From: Trichoplax adhaerens
Taxonomy: Eukaryota > Placozoa > Uniplacotomia > Trichoplacea > Trichoplacidae
Length of the DNA stretch: 64,000 bases
Assembly: GCF_000150275.1 (NCBI RefSeq)
Contig: NW_002060944.1
Location: 2,642,152-2,706,151 of the forward strand
Direction of reading: 5' to 3'
Each line of letters starts with the position of its first letter. Position 1 is the first letter of the stretch. This document shows positions 39,401-51,435 of this stretch, piece by piece. Made by a program: the position numbers and the translations under genes. The notes beneath the pieces are model-generated. The model was not told the DNA's origin. It worked only from the letters and a program-made list of their open reading frames with translations, and searched no databases.

Positions 39401-39940
39401 TCTGGACGTCAATCCATCTGTGAGGCTTTGCATGCTGGAACATTAACAGAAATAGCCTCCCAAATAGCTCTTGGGATGGAATATCTGGCTAACATGGATA
39501 TTATTCATCGCGATCTGTCTATAAGAAACTGTTTAGTTGTGGATAGATATCATGTAAAAATCAGTAATTTAGCTATGTCGAGAGCAGTACATTCAGCCTC
39601 TTATTGCAACTTTGAAAGTAGAGCTAATTTACCGATTCGATGGATGGCCCCTGAAACCATCGCACTCGGTGGCTACACTAAACATAGTGATATTTGGTCA
39701 TATGGGGTTACGTTATGGGAATTATTCACTTACGCAGACTTTCCGTTCGAGAATATGAGTGATCAACAAGTTATAGCAAATGCGTATCGCATATTAAAAG
39801 AAAGTAAATCCAAAAAGATATTATCGAAGCCCGAATATGCGAATGACACAATATACGACATCATGAAGAAATGTTGGATTAAGACTCCGGAGAAGAGGAC
39901 AAGTTTTGGCGAGATCATAGTTCGGTTACGTAAAAGCTAA
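33412..39940 (+). CDS. Discoidin-domain-receptor-like tyrosine kinase with two discoidin domains (1063 aa), DFG changed to NLA
   Basis: Exons: 33412-33487, 34567-34874, 35565-35712, 36115-36428, 36734-36878, 37142-37666, 37914-38198, 38366-38728, 38913-39940; total 1064 codons including stop, phases consistent. Domains: signal peptide (1-25), two F5/8C discoidin domains (about 26-177 and 178-330), a DDR-type discoidin-like domain (331-505, GKLTDG and WIGW motifs), a Thr/Ser-rich stalk, one membrane helix (about 657-678) and a kinase domain. The kinase has a glycine loop GNGTFG, Lys818, Glu835, HRDLSIRN (920-927), PIRWMAPE and DIWSYGVTLWE. The DFG triplet is Asn940-Leu-Ala, so loss of metal coordination is predicted. 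DDRs are membrane collagen receptors in animals; this protein's ligand is unknown. A related receptor lies 3.6 kb downstream. Duplication of the first discoidin domain is unusual for the family. Confidence 0.94.
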
Positions 39941-40558
39941 ACTTCAAGTGGGACCATGCGATGATAATTATTACGTACAGACTATCAAACTTCTATATAT
40001 TGCGAATTGTTCGCTAAATTATTTTGTTAAGAAAATGATATCAATCATTACTAATTATTTGCAATAGGCTTGGATATATTGAATTTTGACAATTTGGACC
40101 TAATATTATTATATATGTACTTTGTTTTGATTTTTGCTTGCTTCTAAAATTGGACTTTAATGAAACTATAAACTCGTTTACTTCATATACACATAATATC
40201 ATAGACCAGATAGCATGAGTAAATCGGATGGCATTTTAGTATTAACGTCAGTTTGTTATTTTAGACATTTAATGAGTTAAACAACAATATACATTAATAA
40301 TAGGTGTATGTATTTAAAGGATTTGTTTGAATTGCAGTATGTTTATTACAGTGTGATCAATATCTAATTTTAGTCAAACAAAAGCATAAAATACTTTTAT
40401 CGGTGATCATTGCATTGCCTCTGATATCATATACGCGTATGTTCATGGAATTAGTAATATACACGTATTGCATACACAACTATTAGTAGAGTATTCACCT
40501 CACTGAGTAAGATTTTTAATTGATAATACATTTATTTGTTGGCAAGATTTTCAGAAAT

Positions 40559-40585
40559 TGCAGTCATGAGTCAGTCATGACTGCA
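40559..40585. repeat. Perfect hairpin, 11-base stem with 5-base loop
   Basis: TGCAGTCATGA is followed by the loop GTCAG and then by the exact reverse complement of the stem. It lies about 620 bases after the stop of the first receptor kinase gene. Function unknown. Confidence 0.6.
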
Positions 40586-42525
40586 CTTGTTTTTCAAATG
40601 TCAGTACTTATAGCCTCATTTTTTTCCAGTAATGGAGAGATTATTAGCATTACTATGTGAGCTAACACTCTCTAAATGTAATGCTGTACACATGCGTAAT
40701 ACGTAATAAAAGTAGTATGTAACCAAAGTAATACACGGTCTATAGTCTACTTACCATATACGAGCATATGAGTAAATTTATGTACAATAGATTGTAATGT
40801 GAGTGTGAAGAGAGATAATAAAGAGGATTGTTATATATATGGATGTATTCTTTATTTCACGAAGTATAATATTTTAATTAAGTTCTTAATCTTTATATTA
40901 TAAAATGTTATAAATTGCTTTAAAGTTTGCAATTCTTAAAAAATTTGCGTTCAGTTTAATTAACATTATTAACCAACAATTTCTAATATAGTAATTATAT
41001 TAACAATTATCTACTGTAATATTAGTATCACGATAATATTTACTATTAGAAATTTACCTATGTTAAATATAGCTATTCATACAATTGAATTTGTAGTGCA
41101 TCACTAAAAATTCATGAGATGAATACATTAGTTATTAATAGTAAATGTAACTCTATTTAATCTTAACAAATGTGAATGACGAGTTGACCATGTGGAATTA
41201 GAGGATGATATAACATGAAGTTTCGCTATTTACTGCTAATATTGGATTACTTAACTTTAAAATCAGGTTGTCATAGGAGTTACCAGGAAATATTAATTTC
41301 AAGAAATTGTCACTGTTGTAAATAAAATCAAGCAGGATAACATCTTTATAAGTATAATATTTTCTAGTACTATTGGCTTCTTATAGGGGTATTAATTTTA
41401 GACAATTTTTTTGGTTTGATGAAGTACTAGTACAAACTCCATCGCTTTGCTGACGGTTTACGATAATGTTAGGGTTTGTTTATAATTAACAGATAGTATT
41501 ACCATTTGATAGACCTGTCAGAGGTTCAGTAACTTTATACCGTGTATGTATGCTGTACAAAAGTACTTACATACGTTCAGTCCTTACTTTTTCTACCTTA
41601 TGACTCTAATAAAGCTGAAAACATGAAATTTCGAAAAAAAGCTTCTAATTATGAAAGGTAGCAAGACCTTTGAATCTAGGTGATTTAGATACTCGCGTGA
41701 ATTTTGGTTCTTCTGCATACTAGTATAGGAGTCCGCGTGTTGGAAGTCGGACATATAAATATGTTCTTATCTACTATCTACACGATACTATGTGTTGTGA
41801 CAAAGAAAAATTTCGCTACGCGCAAATAAAGCAACAATTAGGATATGATACATTTCAAAATGCTACTTAACATATGATCGACAAAAACCACTGGCGCCTA
41901 GCTGTCCTAATCTTCAGTTATTAAAACTTTTCTCATACGTAGTAAGTATCGTATTACAACTGGTCACACAAGTATAACTTCCGTTCAACACTTGAGGTAA
42001 AATGAGTACGTGGCATTAATAAAGTGACGATCTTGATACGATTATACTAGCGGAAGTGGCTTAATGATCATTTTAAAAGGATAATAGTATTACTCTTTAC
42101 CTGTAAATCTGCATGTAAATAGCTAATAATTAACGTACTTGTAATGTGTACGGCGTTATGTGTCTGCGTGTCGGTAATGTGAGTCATCAGTTGGGAGAAA
42201 TTACTTACGATACATTAGTGAAATGTATTTACAAGCAATTACAGCATTAGTAATGACTGGATTACACTATATACATGCATATATTATACTAACTATGCAT
42301 AATCTTATTTACGCTATAGGAGTTCAGAAAAATACGATTTGCCTGCAATCAGATATATTACTCCAGAACGAAATCCTAAAACTGAATAATAACGAATACT
42401 TTGTACCAATCGGCAGCTCGAGCAGTAAACAGGTTCTGAAAAGTTCTCTTATTACCTGTAAAGGAAAATACCGCAGTTGTTACTACTATATATGCATACT
42501 TATGTTTGGCTAGTAGTACATTTAC

Positions 42526-42688
42526 CAACCAACTGGAACCTGATGAATCAGAAGTTTGAAATTATAGCACATACTATGCACTTCATTCACGCCTGGTGTT
42601 TTATACAGCCTCTGTCCCTGAATAAGTCCATAAAATATTGATTGTGTGCCTCCAGCAGCGATATTAAATAAACATTCCATGGTAGGAA
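42526..42688 (-). other. Possible orphan exon of an unknown protein
   Basis: The patch is noticeably less AT-rich than its surroundings. It reads on the minus strand as about 54 residues beginning PTMECLFNIAAGGTQ and ending HQVPVGW, with an acceptor-like TTCAG at its 5' end. At its 3' end it either stops (TAA at 42522-42524) or uses a donor-like GTAAAT. I found no neighbouring exon and recognise no family. It could be a terminal exon of a small gene or a gene fragment. Confidence 0.25.
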
Positions 42689-43552
42689 CTGAATAATAAC
42701 TTATCATAAAATGACAACATAGTCATGATATTTGTGGAAGCTACTTTGCAATGTGTATAGCTTTATAGTCTTTATTGTTTGTTATGGCCTGTTGTCTACG
42801 AATCCTTGAGGTGTAGAGACATCCACTGCTATATAAAATTATTTCTGTACTTTTATTCGTTCTTAATTTGAACTTTTATTTTAATCATAATCAAATTTTA
42901 AAGACTGATGTGCGCCAGGATTATTTTTATAGAACATTTTAATTAAAGACTGCTCTTGGAAGGAATGCTTTTTGATGGTAATTTACCGAGGTATGCGTTG
43001 TATATATATATACTCACGTTCGTTACAAGGAAACTAACAATTTCTCGATAACAGCAAATATCTTCTGTTCAAGTTAGTGTTCGGAAGCAACTTAACTGGT
43101 CACCTCTACAAATATATTACTTTTCTGCATTTTCAGAAAATAGGTTAACGTTGACGTAGTACAGCAACTAGCTTCGTGCTTTGAGTAAAAGTCGTAAAAT
43201 TTAAGGCTCTTTCATACTATATAACTTATGCGTACTTTTTTGTTGATAAGGTTTTTTACAGAAAAATTTTGTGCGTTTATACAGTAAGACAGACGTGAGT
43301 CTTTATTGGTTGTATTGAACAACGATCTATAGTTTGTGTACCTTGTAAAGATTTGCGGTAAGCTAATTTAAAAACTAAATGATTAGGTCCTTTGACAATG
43401 CTTGATTTTTTATTGTATTAGATTCTGATTAATCCTGGCCTCATCTATACCGATTACAATCTATGTAGCCAAAATCGGTGCCAATTCTGTCAAATCTTAT
43501 CACAAATATCAAGTAGCTTAATTATTAGGAAATATTTCGATCAAGAAATAGC

Positions 43553-46500
43553 ATGATATTGCGAAAAGCTTTGGTGTTTGCTACAATTTATTTAATTATA
43601 GCCCCTCGGATTCATGCACAAGGTACCGTAGGTAATACGATACTGCATATTTTAAAAAAGCTTGTATTGATAAAGATTTTGATGGGAACGATCTACTAAT
43701 CACGGTAACCGTAATCAAAATCAAGTACTATCTGGCTATATGCAGACGCCTTATCTGCATCATACGCCATTTTAGCCTTCAACTGTAAGACTTCTGTACA
43801 TTTTGTAATTATGATTACGGTATGATTGACAACTATATATTAGTGTACTATTTACGCGGCATGTTTTTGTCTCCATGTCCATATGCAAATTCTGTTGCAA
43901 TACAGTCAAATAAATAAACTACAGTAAAAGTTGTATTCAGTAATTATAGCTGGAATTTAAAAAATGACAATTAAGTTACGCGAATTATCTCTATTTTAAT
44001 TGCCTTTGCTGACTTTTATTAACTGGCTCCATACATGTTATCTGCATTTTACAACCATATTCAGGCTGTTCTTATCCACTGGGAATGAACAATGGAGCCA
44101 TTACTGATAGTCAGCTGTTTGCTTCAAGTGTTGATCGTGAAACAAGTTCAGCCCAGCATGCAAGACTCAATCAAACCAGTGGCGATGAAGCATGGTGCGC
44201 CAAATCACTTACTAGAAATCCGCAATTACAAATTAATTTAATTTATCCGACATTAGTAACTAAATTAGCTATTAGTGGACGCAGACAGGAATATGTTTCT
44301 GGTTTAATAATCGAAATCAAGACGGCCCCCAATACTAATTATAGTAATTATAATCAGGGCCGGGTAAGTTTTCTGAAATTCATATGGGTATTTAATTATG
44401 GTAGCAATAAATCTTACAGATTGTTGGTGTGATGTATAGCAAAAATTATGAATTAAGTAATTAATTAATAAATAATAATAAATACTTAAATAGTGCTATT
44501 AACACATTATAACTTAGACTAAGACCCTGTAAATCTCGCACTGTCGAAGAATTTGTTAGAAAGGGTTGAAATATTGATTTAGTTCTTAATAAATATTGAT
44601 AAAAATACTAAAATAGTTCCATTAATATATTATGATCAAGACCCTGTAAATGTCGCGCTATCGGATGTAAAGGGTTGAAATATAAATTAAGTTCTTATTA
44701 ATTAATTATATATTCACAGGTTATTACTGTATCGCCTGTTGCTGGTATTGGTATTGCGTATATTGACTTAGTCCCTTCCATTTTTGCCTATGAAATATTG
44801 TTCACTATCGTAGAGCACGTCGGTGGTGCTCAGTGTATGGGAGTAGAATTATACGGGTGTTACTTAATGAAGGGTATGATATTGTATAAAGATTGATAAA
44901 TTTACGTGTTTACGCATACATCAGTAGCGCGTCTACTTAAATACGAATGTCGATTTCTTTGAATGAATTCTAGCAGTTTTAGAAGATATGTTCTTAGTTA
45001 CCGTACGTCCGCAACGTATCTTTCTAAAATAATTTTAAGTCGCTGTTAACCACCGCTTTATTATGTTAGGAAAAGTGAAATATTATAATATACAAGATGG
45101 CAACGACAACCATTTTTACGATTATGACTATAACGGAACTAAATCAACCCTTGATGGCATAATTTATCTTAGCAATGGTATTGGTAAGCTGACGGACGGT
45201 ACTTTGGGATCTAGTAAACCATCAAGTATACTATCGAACGAATGGATAGGATGGAGTTCTGTAATAGTGTCAGTCCCCACTTTAACGTTCGCTTTTGCTA
45301 CGGAACAAATCTTCTATCAAGTTTATATCCATTGTCTAATATCATATCCATTCACCTTGTTCAAATATGCGAATCTGTCATTTAGCAATGATAGTTCTGA
45401 ATGGACTAGACCTGTCATTTATTACGCTAACAAATCCCCTACAATTACGAGTGAGGCCTTTTTCATCACCTTTAAATTGCATAACGAGACCGGACGATAT
45501 ATCAAACTAGAGCTTGCTTACAGTAAATCCAATGCCTGGATTGGTTTGAGCGAAATTTGGTTTATGTCTAGAGAAGTCAATGGTTAGTAAGATGTCATTA
45601 TTGCGTAAGGGATCATTCATGGTTCCTCTGATTCGCTAATTAATTTCGCATATACGTATGTATGCTACCAATAACTGCCTACAGCGCATTGTACGAGTAT
45701 TTCATGCTTCTGTGTAAATTCTTTACAAATATCCCTTGCACAAGTATCTCGAGCTTTTTGATATATTACATGTAGTAGTAATGCACTGTAAGAAAACTCT
45801 TCCGGGAGCATATCTGGCTCAGCTCAGTAAATTAATCGAACCAAATAGCGTTATATTACCGTAGATAATTTTATTAATATGAACCTGTTTTGGGAAAGCA
45901 CACAATGTAGTAATATTTTACTTGAAAGTTATTACTCGCTTAGATTTTATCACGGTAAGCTCTGCTATGAAGGCTATAGACTAGTAAGCATATTACAGCA
46001 ATACACGTAGCTATATGTTTAATCGGAATTTTAGTTAAAATAGACGTTTATGTACTCATATTACTATACATTAGTAGAGACTTTGAAAAAGTTCTTTTAC
46101 GAATACATTAATTTTCCTATATTTCGTAATTTTAGACACGTCTTTCAATACAATTACGGTGCCAACTAGTGAGAGTCGTCCTACTCGCACGACTTTGGTA
46201 TCAACTACCGCCTCAACGGAAAAACCAAGATTAACCATGAAGTCAACTAAACCTCCTACTATGGCGACAACAGCTACTACTCGCACCGTCATTACTATAG
46301 GTAGATCCAGGAAGTTATTCACCTACTTATAATTACTATACGCATATATTTCTTCATAATAATAAAGTAGTTGAATTAATTATTATTTATTTTCAGTTGC
46401 GCGCATGTAGTATAATCAAATGTTTCATTTGCATTAATCATTCACTGATTTAACAAAATATTGTAGTCGTTCAGATCCGAACTACACACACTGCTATACA

Positions 46501-49084
46501 GTACAAAAGCCATGCACGCCTAAATATAAAAATTGCTTATTTACTTTCATAGGTAGTACATTGACTAGCATAAACAGTGAAAGCATACCATCTTCTGTAT
46601 CGAAATTTATCACCATGTCAACTTCTGCATTTACAGCAAGTCCATCTCTGATTCCCGTTGCAGTACCGACTGTTATAGCATTTGCACTTGTAACTATCAT
46701 GCTCATTGCCTGGTTCGCATATCGAAGGAATTTATGCCCGCATAACTCAGCTTGCTCATCCAGAATATCACGCAATCGTGTAACATTAAGGAGAGGGAAG
46801 ATCATTGTTAAACAAGAGCAAGATCGTCAATCGACCGATATTTTTTCAGATTCGTTAAAAGGGAATGGTAATAGAAACAGCCGAATGCGCTCGCCTATCC
46901 CTTCTTATATGATGGATCAAGGTAAGAAAATTTCGAATAATTTTATATAGATTAAATGAAATGTTTAGATAGTGTAATAAATATTCTACAATATATTTCG
47001 TATAATAAGTACAGTATACTGCAGTAGTTAGTGTCGCCGGTAACTGTAAATCTATTCTTACGTATTTGAAGCTCAAACGGCTGCTAGCTTTGACTTATTA
47101 ATCTCTGCACGATATTCTCATTAACAGTGACTATAATATGTAATTATACCAATAGATAAGAATATCTATCGACCGATAAAATATTGCCTTATTTTTAGAT
47201 ACAGATGTAGAAATGACTAGCTACAGTTATCCAACAGGCGTTAATACGAACCTAATAAATACAGCTGCTCAGGCTAGCACAACGAGAAAAGCAGCCGATG
47301 AAGATATTAGAAGCAATGATGCCCTAATAAACGAAAGATCCTCAGATGCTGCAGCTGGTCATTCATTGACAAGCTTAGATACAAGTACAGTCATAACGCC
47401 AGCTTCTAAGACTAGTTCTGATAGACTCCGTCAATCTGCTAGCAATCTTAATAGTCATCGAAAAGGAAACGATGAAAACGACGCATACAGTGTTATACTT
47501 GCTGATGATGACTACAGCTCGTCAGAAGCGTCTTCTATATTTTTTCCAATCCCTAGTACCAACGACAAGCTAGATCGTCAAAGTATTCACGGTGGTTATC
47601 AATCAGATGAGGATTCACATGTTACTGACGAACTTAGTACTAGTTCTCGTGATCATTTTTATAACGTGAATCGTCAAAGGAGTCTTAGACGTAGCCATAG
47701 AACCGCTAGTCGACATTCACTTGGAAATGAAATTCGTAAGCAACGACGTCATATTCAACGTAGAAGTAGCAGCAGAGCTTCGTTAAATAAAATAGCATTT
47801 TCTACGGCCCCGCGATATGAACATCATGACTCTCATAAGTCAGTGCGAGAAAGTGAATACGAAACAGCGTCGATTAGGAAAACTAGCCATCGACCGCCTG
47901 CTGCAAAAGCACCTAAACTAAGCATCTCAAATAAACCTATTTCAAGCTCGAGTTCGCGAAGTCTGAGATCTCATTTACCTCGCGAGGGCTATGAGTATAA
48001 TTATGAATCAGGAATTAACAGAGTAAAGTCTTCCAGTGAGAAGGGTTCCAGGGGTGAACGTCGAGTTGTAACTCGCTCCGCAACTACTGCTGGAACGCAC
48101 ACACAAGGTAATAGGTTATACAGTACAATTGGCAGTCGGGATCAAAGGGAAAAAACACTCGCACAGCAATTGTCTGCAAGTATAGGTAGGAAACCATCGA
48201 AATCTGTTAGTTATAAGGACCAGTCAGCGATTATGGAATATCCGATATCATGCTTAGAAGTCGTAAAAGATATCGGTGAAGCAGAATTCATTACGGTTCA
48301 TTTAGCAAAAGCGAAAGGTCTACGAGGCGTTAATGTTCGCTACGTAGCTTTGAAGAAGATCAAAGATCCATTGGACAAAGCGGTTGCCAAAAAGTTTTTC
48401 CAGGAAGTAGCAATCCTAAATAAAATTAAGCATAAGAATGTTACACGTCTGTTAGCTATTTCGACACGAAATCAAGTTTTGGCAATGATTATTGAATATC
48501 CTGAATTTGGTAATTTGCATCAGTACTTGCAACAGGCAACTAATGAGATCGATTTAGGTCAACCGGGTGTTCCTCCTATTTCCCCATCTTACTTGTTGCT
48601 TATGGCTAAACAAATAGCGGAAGGAATGCAGTATTTGACTTCATTGGATATTGTACATCGTGATTTAGCGACTCGTAATTGTTTGGTAGGATCATCGTAC
48701 TTTATTAAAGTTTCAAATTTTGGTGTAGTGAATAGAGATTTCATGCGTGACTATTATATTATGGAGGATTTGCCTCCATTGCCAATAAGATGGATGGCAC
48801 CGGAGGCCATATTAGAAGGAGACGTTACAACTTCTAGTGACGTGTGGGCTTTTGGAATTACATTGTGGGAGATTTTAACGTTTGCCAAACGACCATACGG
48901 CGATAAAAGTGATGTAGAAGTATTAGAGAATATAATTAAGTTATATGAAGGTGGAGAAAATGCCGTCCTACTAAACCAACCGTCTTTTGCGTCGAATGAA
49001 TGCTATAAACTAATGCAAAAATGCTGGAGATTAGATCCGAAACGCAGACCATCCTTTGAAGATATTGTAACTATGTTCTCTTAA
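43553..49084 (+). CDS. Discoidin-domain-receptor-like tyrosine kinase (1151 aa), DFG changed to NFG, long juxtamembrane region
   Basis: Exons: 43553-43622, 44065-44363, 44720-44873, 45070-45582, 46136-46300, 46553-46921, 47199-49084; total 1152 codons including stop, phases consistent. Domains: signal peptide (1-23), one F5/8C discoidin domain (24-174, starts CSYPLGMNNGAITDSQL), a discoidin-like domain (175-345, GKLTDG and WIGW), a Thr-rich stalk, a membrane helix (about 434-456), a juxtamembrane segment of roughly 400 residues rich in Ser, Arg and His, and a C-terminal kinase. The kinase keeps Lys909 (VALKK), Glu926, HRDLATRN (1010-1017), DYY in the activation loop, PIRWMAPE and DVWAFGITLWE. 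The glycine loop is degenerate (IGEAEF) and DFG is Asn1030-Phe-Gly. Catalysis is predicted to be weak or absent; a scaffold role, or phosphorylation by a partner kinase, is inference. It is a tandem relative of the upstream receptor. Confidence 0.94.
44460..44715. repeat. Tandem duplication inside intron 2 of the second receptor kinase gene
   Basis: Two adjacent copies of about 120-140 bases share the blocks AAGACCCTGTAAAT, TCGC(A/G)CT(G/A)TCG, AAGGGTTGAAATAT and AGTTCTTA. Copy 1 runs from about 44460 to 44600 and copy 2 from about 44604 to 44715, ending near the acceptor of exon 3. It does not affect the coding frame. Confidence 0.75.
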
Positions 49085-49963
49085 ATAGTCACTGTGTTAT
49101 TTAAGGTAACGCTTCGCTTTTGTTTTCAGTTGCGTAGAATTAAAGTACCAGTACATTACTGTTTTAAAAAGGTTTCGTAAACAATATCACATCTACCGTT
49201 TACTGAAATTAGGATTCATTTATTCTGACTCTCAGAGCCAAGGAGCTTGCTGTAATGATTACCTTCCAGCGGTAGTGACTGACTTTTTCCATAATAATAA
49301 TAACTCGTATAATCATAAGAATAAATAAGAGATGGGCATGTCGTAAAAGTATTGATATGGTTGTTCTACTTTCTAAATCTATAACATTAAGTTTCCTAAT
49401 ATTGCTAAATGTTAGCTTCGAATATGAAAATCGGCTATTGCTCTTAAGCTATCGCTCAGATTAACGTTACTAACAGTAAATCTACGATAAATACGAACAT
49501 TGAGGCTGGTACTTTGTTATTTTAAGATAAATCATCGTTCCGTAGCTGATTTTAAAAATATCACGAAGGTTGTGATACTATATACTGCTACACTGTACAA
49601 CACCTACTTATTGTATAATGTATACCCGTATTCAACGCTTGAAGTGAGAAATCCATTAAAGAATACTTTTAGCATTTAGCATATTCTACAAGTTAATTGA
49701 ACCGTGAAGCTTAATTAAAGTTACCTTTGTAAGTACAGTGCAGTACATTTACAGCTCAAAGTAGTGAGCAAACTGCATTATTAACCCTTAAAGTGCAGTG
49801 TATTTATTTTCGTTTCCAACATTTGGAGAGCAAAGTACTAGTAATTATTACTATGTGCTTTGACTGTACTGGTATAGACAGTCGTAATTCTATCAACATG
49901 TATAAAAAGTTCAGCTCTCTAGCTACATTATAGTATACTATAAGTATAATATTTTTTACGTTA

Positions 49964-50440
49964 GTTTCAGCACTATTTTTTCCCTTTTTCTACGTCTGAA
50001 AGCACAAATAAATATACTGTACCTCACCTAAGTGTACAGTGTACAAATAAGTGGAAGCTTTTTCTTCTACAGTAGCGAGCATCTATCAGGTCCGAATGCT
50101 CCCATTGCTGTTGTTTCAGCATTATTTTTTCCCCTTTTTCTACATCTGAAAACAAAATAAATATACCGTACCAAAGTGTACAGTGTACAGTATGTACAGT
50201 ACAGTACGGTACTGTAGTGCACTGTACCTTTTGATGAACCTACTGTAGAACAGAACCGGAACTTTGACAGCATTAGAGGTCACGTGACTCGCATTGTCAA
50301 TTCTCGACGGGTCCAAGTCCCAGTGACACTGACACCTATTAACGTACAGTACTATACTGACTTTACAGTACCGTACAGTGCAGTAAGTCGAGTGTTGTAG
50401 TGTGACGTAGCAGGGTTTGTAATATCTTCCGATATCAGAC
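49964..50440. repeat. Inverted repeat, left arm
   Basis: It contains about 1.6 tandem copies of a 149-base unit (TTTCAGCA...TATTTTTTCCC starts at 49965 and 50114, with AGCGAGCATCTATCAGG between them). A segment with TTTTGATGAACCTACTGTAG follows, then one ending AATATCTTCCGATATC. All these segments reappear in reverse complement at 50925-51370. The arm carries several GTACAGTAC palindromes. Confidence 0.85.
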
Positions 50441-50924
50441 TCAGTAACCAATGAGAGATGGGATTTGAGAGAGAATCAACTTTATTAGGAATACTGTAAG
50501 TAGCAAGGAGAGTAGCCTTGAGTAAAGAGACAGACACATAAGGAAGGATTCGACGGAACAGAATTCTTAATCTATTGTGCTGCTTAGATATTCTAGGTTG
50601 CAGTACTGTATAAGAACAAATAAAGATCAGCATTACGAATAGTACAGTAGGATAACAGGAGTACAACAAATACAGTATGTAGCGTATTTGTCACTTTATA
50701 CTGTATCACGCGTCGACTTAAATACTGTACATTAAAATACAGTACTGTATATCTAATTTATGGTAATTGTCTAGGCAGTGTACAGTACTTCTTATATTAA
50801 GTAATAGTAGCTATCTATGCAATTATGTATAAAACACTTACTATAGAAGAACAGAGTTTATGACAGAGTTAGCCCATAACAATACTTACTCAGTGAAGAG
50901 GATTTACACTAGATTCCATTCCCA

Positions 50925-51370
50925 TTCAATGTGAGCAATGGGAGTATTCAGACCTGATAGATGCTCGCTACTGTAGAAGAAAAAGTTTTCACTTATTTGT
51001 ACACTGATCACTTAGCTGCGGTATATTTATTTCGTTTTCAGACGTAGAAAAAGGGGAAAAAATAGTGCTAAACAAGAGCAATGGAGTATTCGGGCCTGAT
51101 AGATGCTCGCTACTNNNNNNNNNNNNNNNNNNNNNNNNNNNNNNNNNNNNNNNNNNNNNNNNNNATATCGGAAGATATTACAAAGCCCGCTACGTCACAC
51201 TACAACACTCGACTTACCGTACAGTACCGTACTCAGTTAGACGGTTAGACCCGTGGAGAATTGACAATGTGAGTCACGTGACCTCTAATGCTGTCAAAGT
51301 TCCGGTTCGGTTCTACAGTAGGTTCATCAAAAGGTACAGTGCACTACAGTACCGTACTGTACTGTAAGAA
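50925..51370. repeat. Inverted repeat, right arm (interrupted by gap)
   Basis: Reverse-complement counterpart of 49964-50440, with high identity. The order of segments is permuted: the 149-base unit comes first (50930-51114), then the N run, then the pieces matching 50388-50436 and 50201-50345. This suggests either a tandem array collapsed by the assembler or a rearranged copy. Confidence 0.85.
51115..51164. other. Assembly gap (50 N)
   Basis: Exactly 50 Ns inside the right inverted-repeat arm. A round number at a repeat suggests a placeholder gap of unknown true size rather than a measured one. Confidence 0.98.
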
Positions 51371-51389
51371 TTAGCGCCAATTTTAAATT

Positions 51390-51435
51390 AATGTACTGTA
51401 CAGTACTGTACAAGTACTGTACACGTCGTACAGTA
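51390..51435. repeat. Palindromic GTACAGTAC tract
   Basis: Interspersed TACTG and CAGTA pentamers (ACTGTACAGTACTGTACAAG and similar) directly outside the right inverted-repeat arm and about 140 bases before the FIRRM start codon. Same motif family as 60017-60053, 60541-60652 and 61366-61583. Confidence 0.7.

Larger units (their letters stand above)
39941..43552. other. Spacer between the two receptor kinase genes
   Basis: The spacer is 3.6 kb and mostly AT-rich. A perfect hairpin lies at 40559-40585. A less AT-rich, coding-like patch on the minus strand is listed at 42526-42688. A plus-strand open frame at 42223-42513 is unrecognised. No further receptor exons were found. Confidence 0.5.

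Noticed and set aside
50067-50669. Overlapping minus-strand open frames in the repeat region
   Set aside because: They coincide with the inverted-repeat arm and pentamer palindromes; the same sequence recurs inverted, so these are repeat translations rather than genes.
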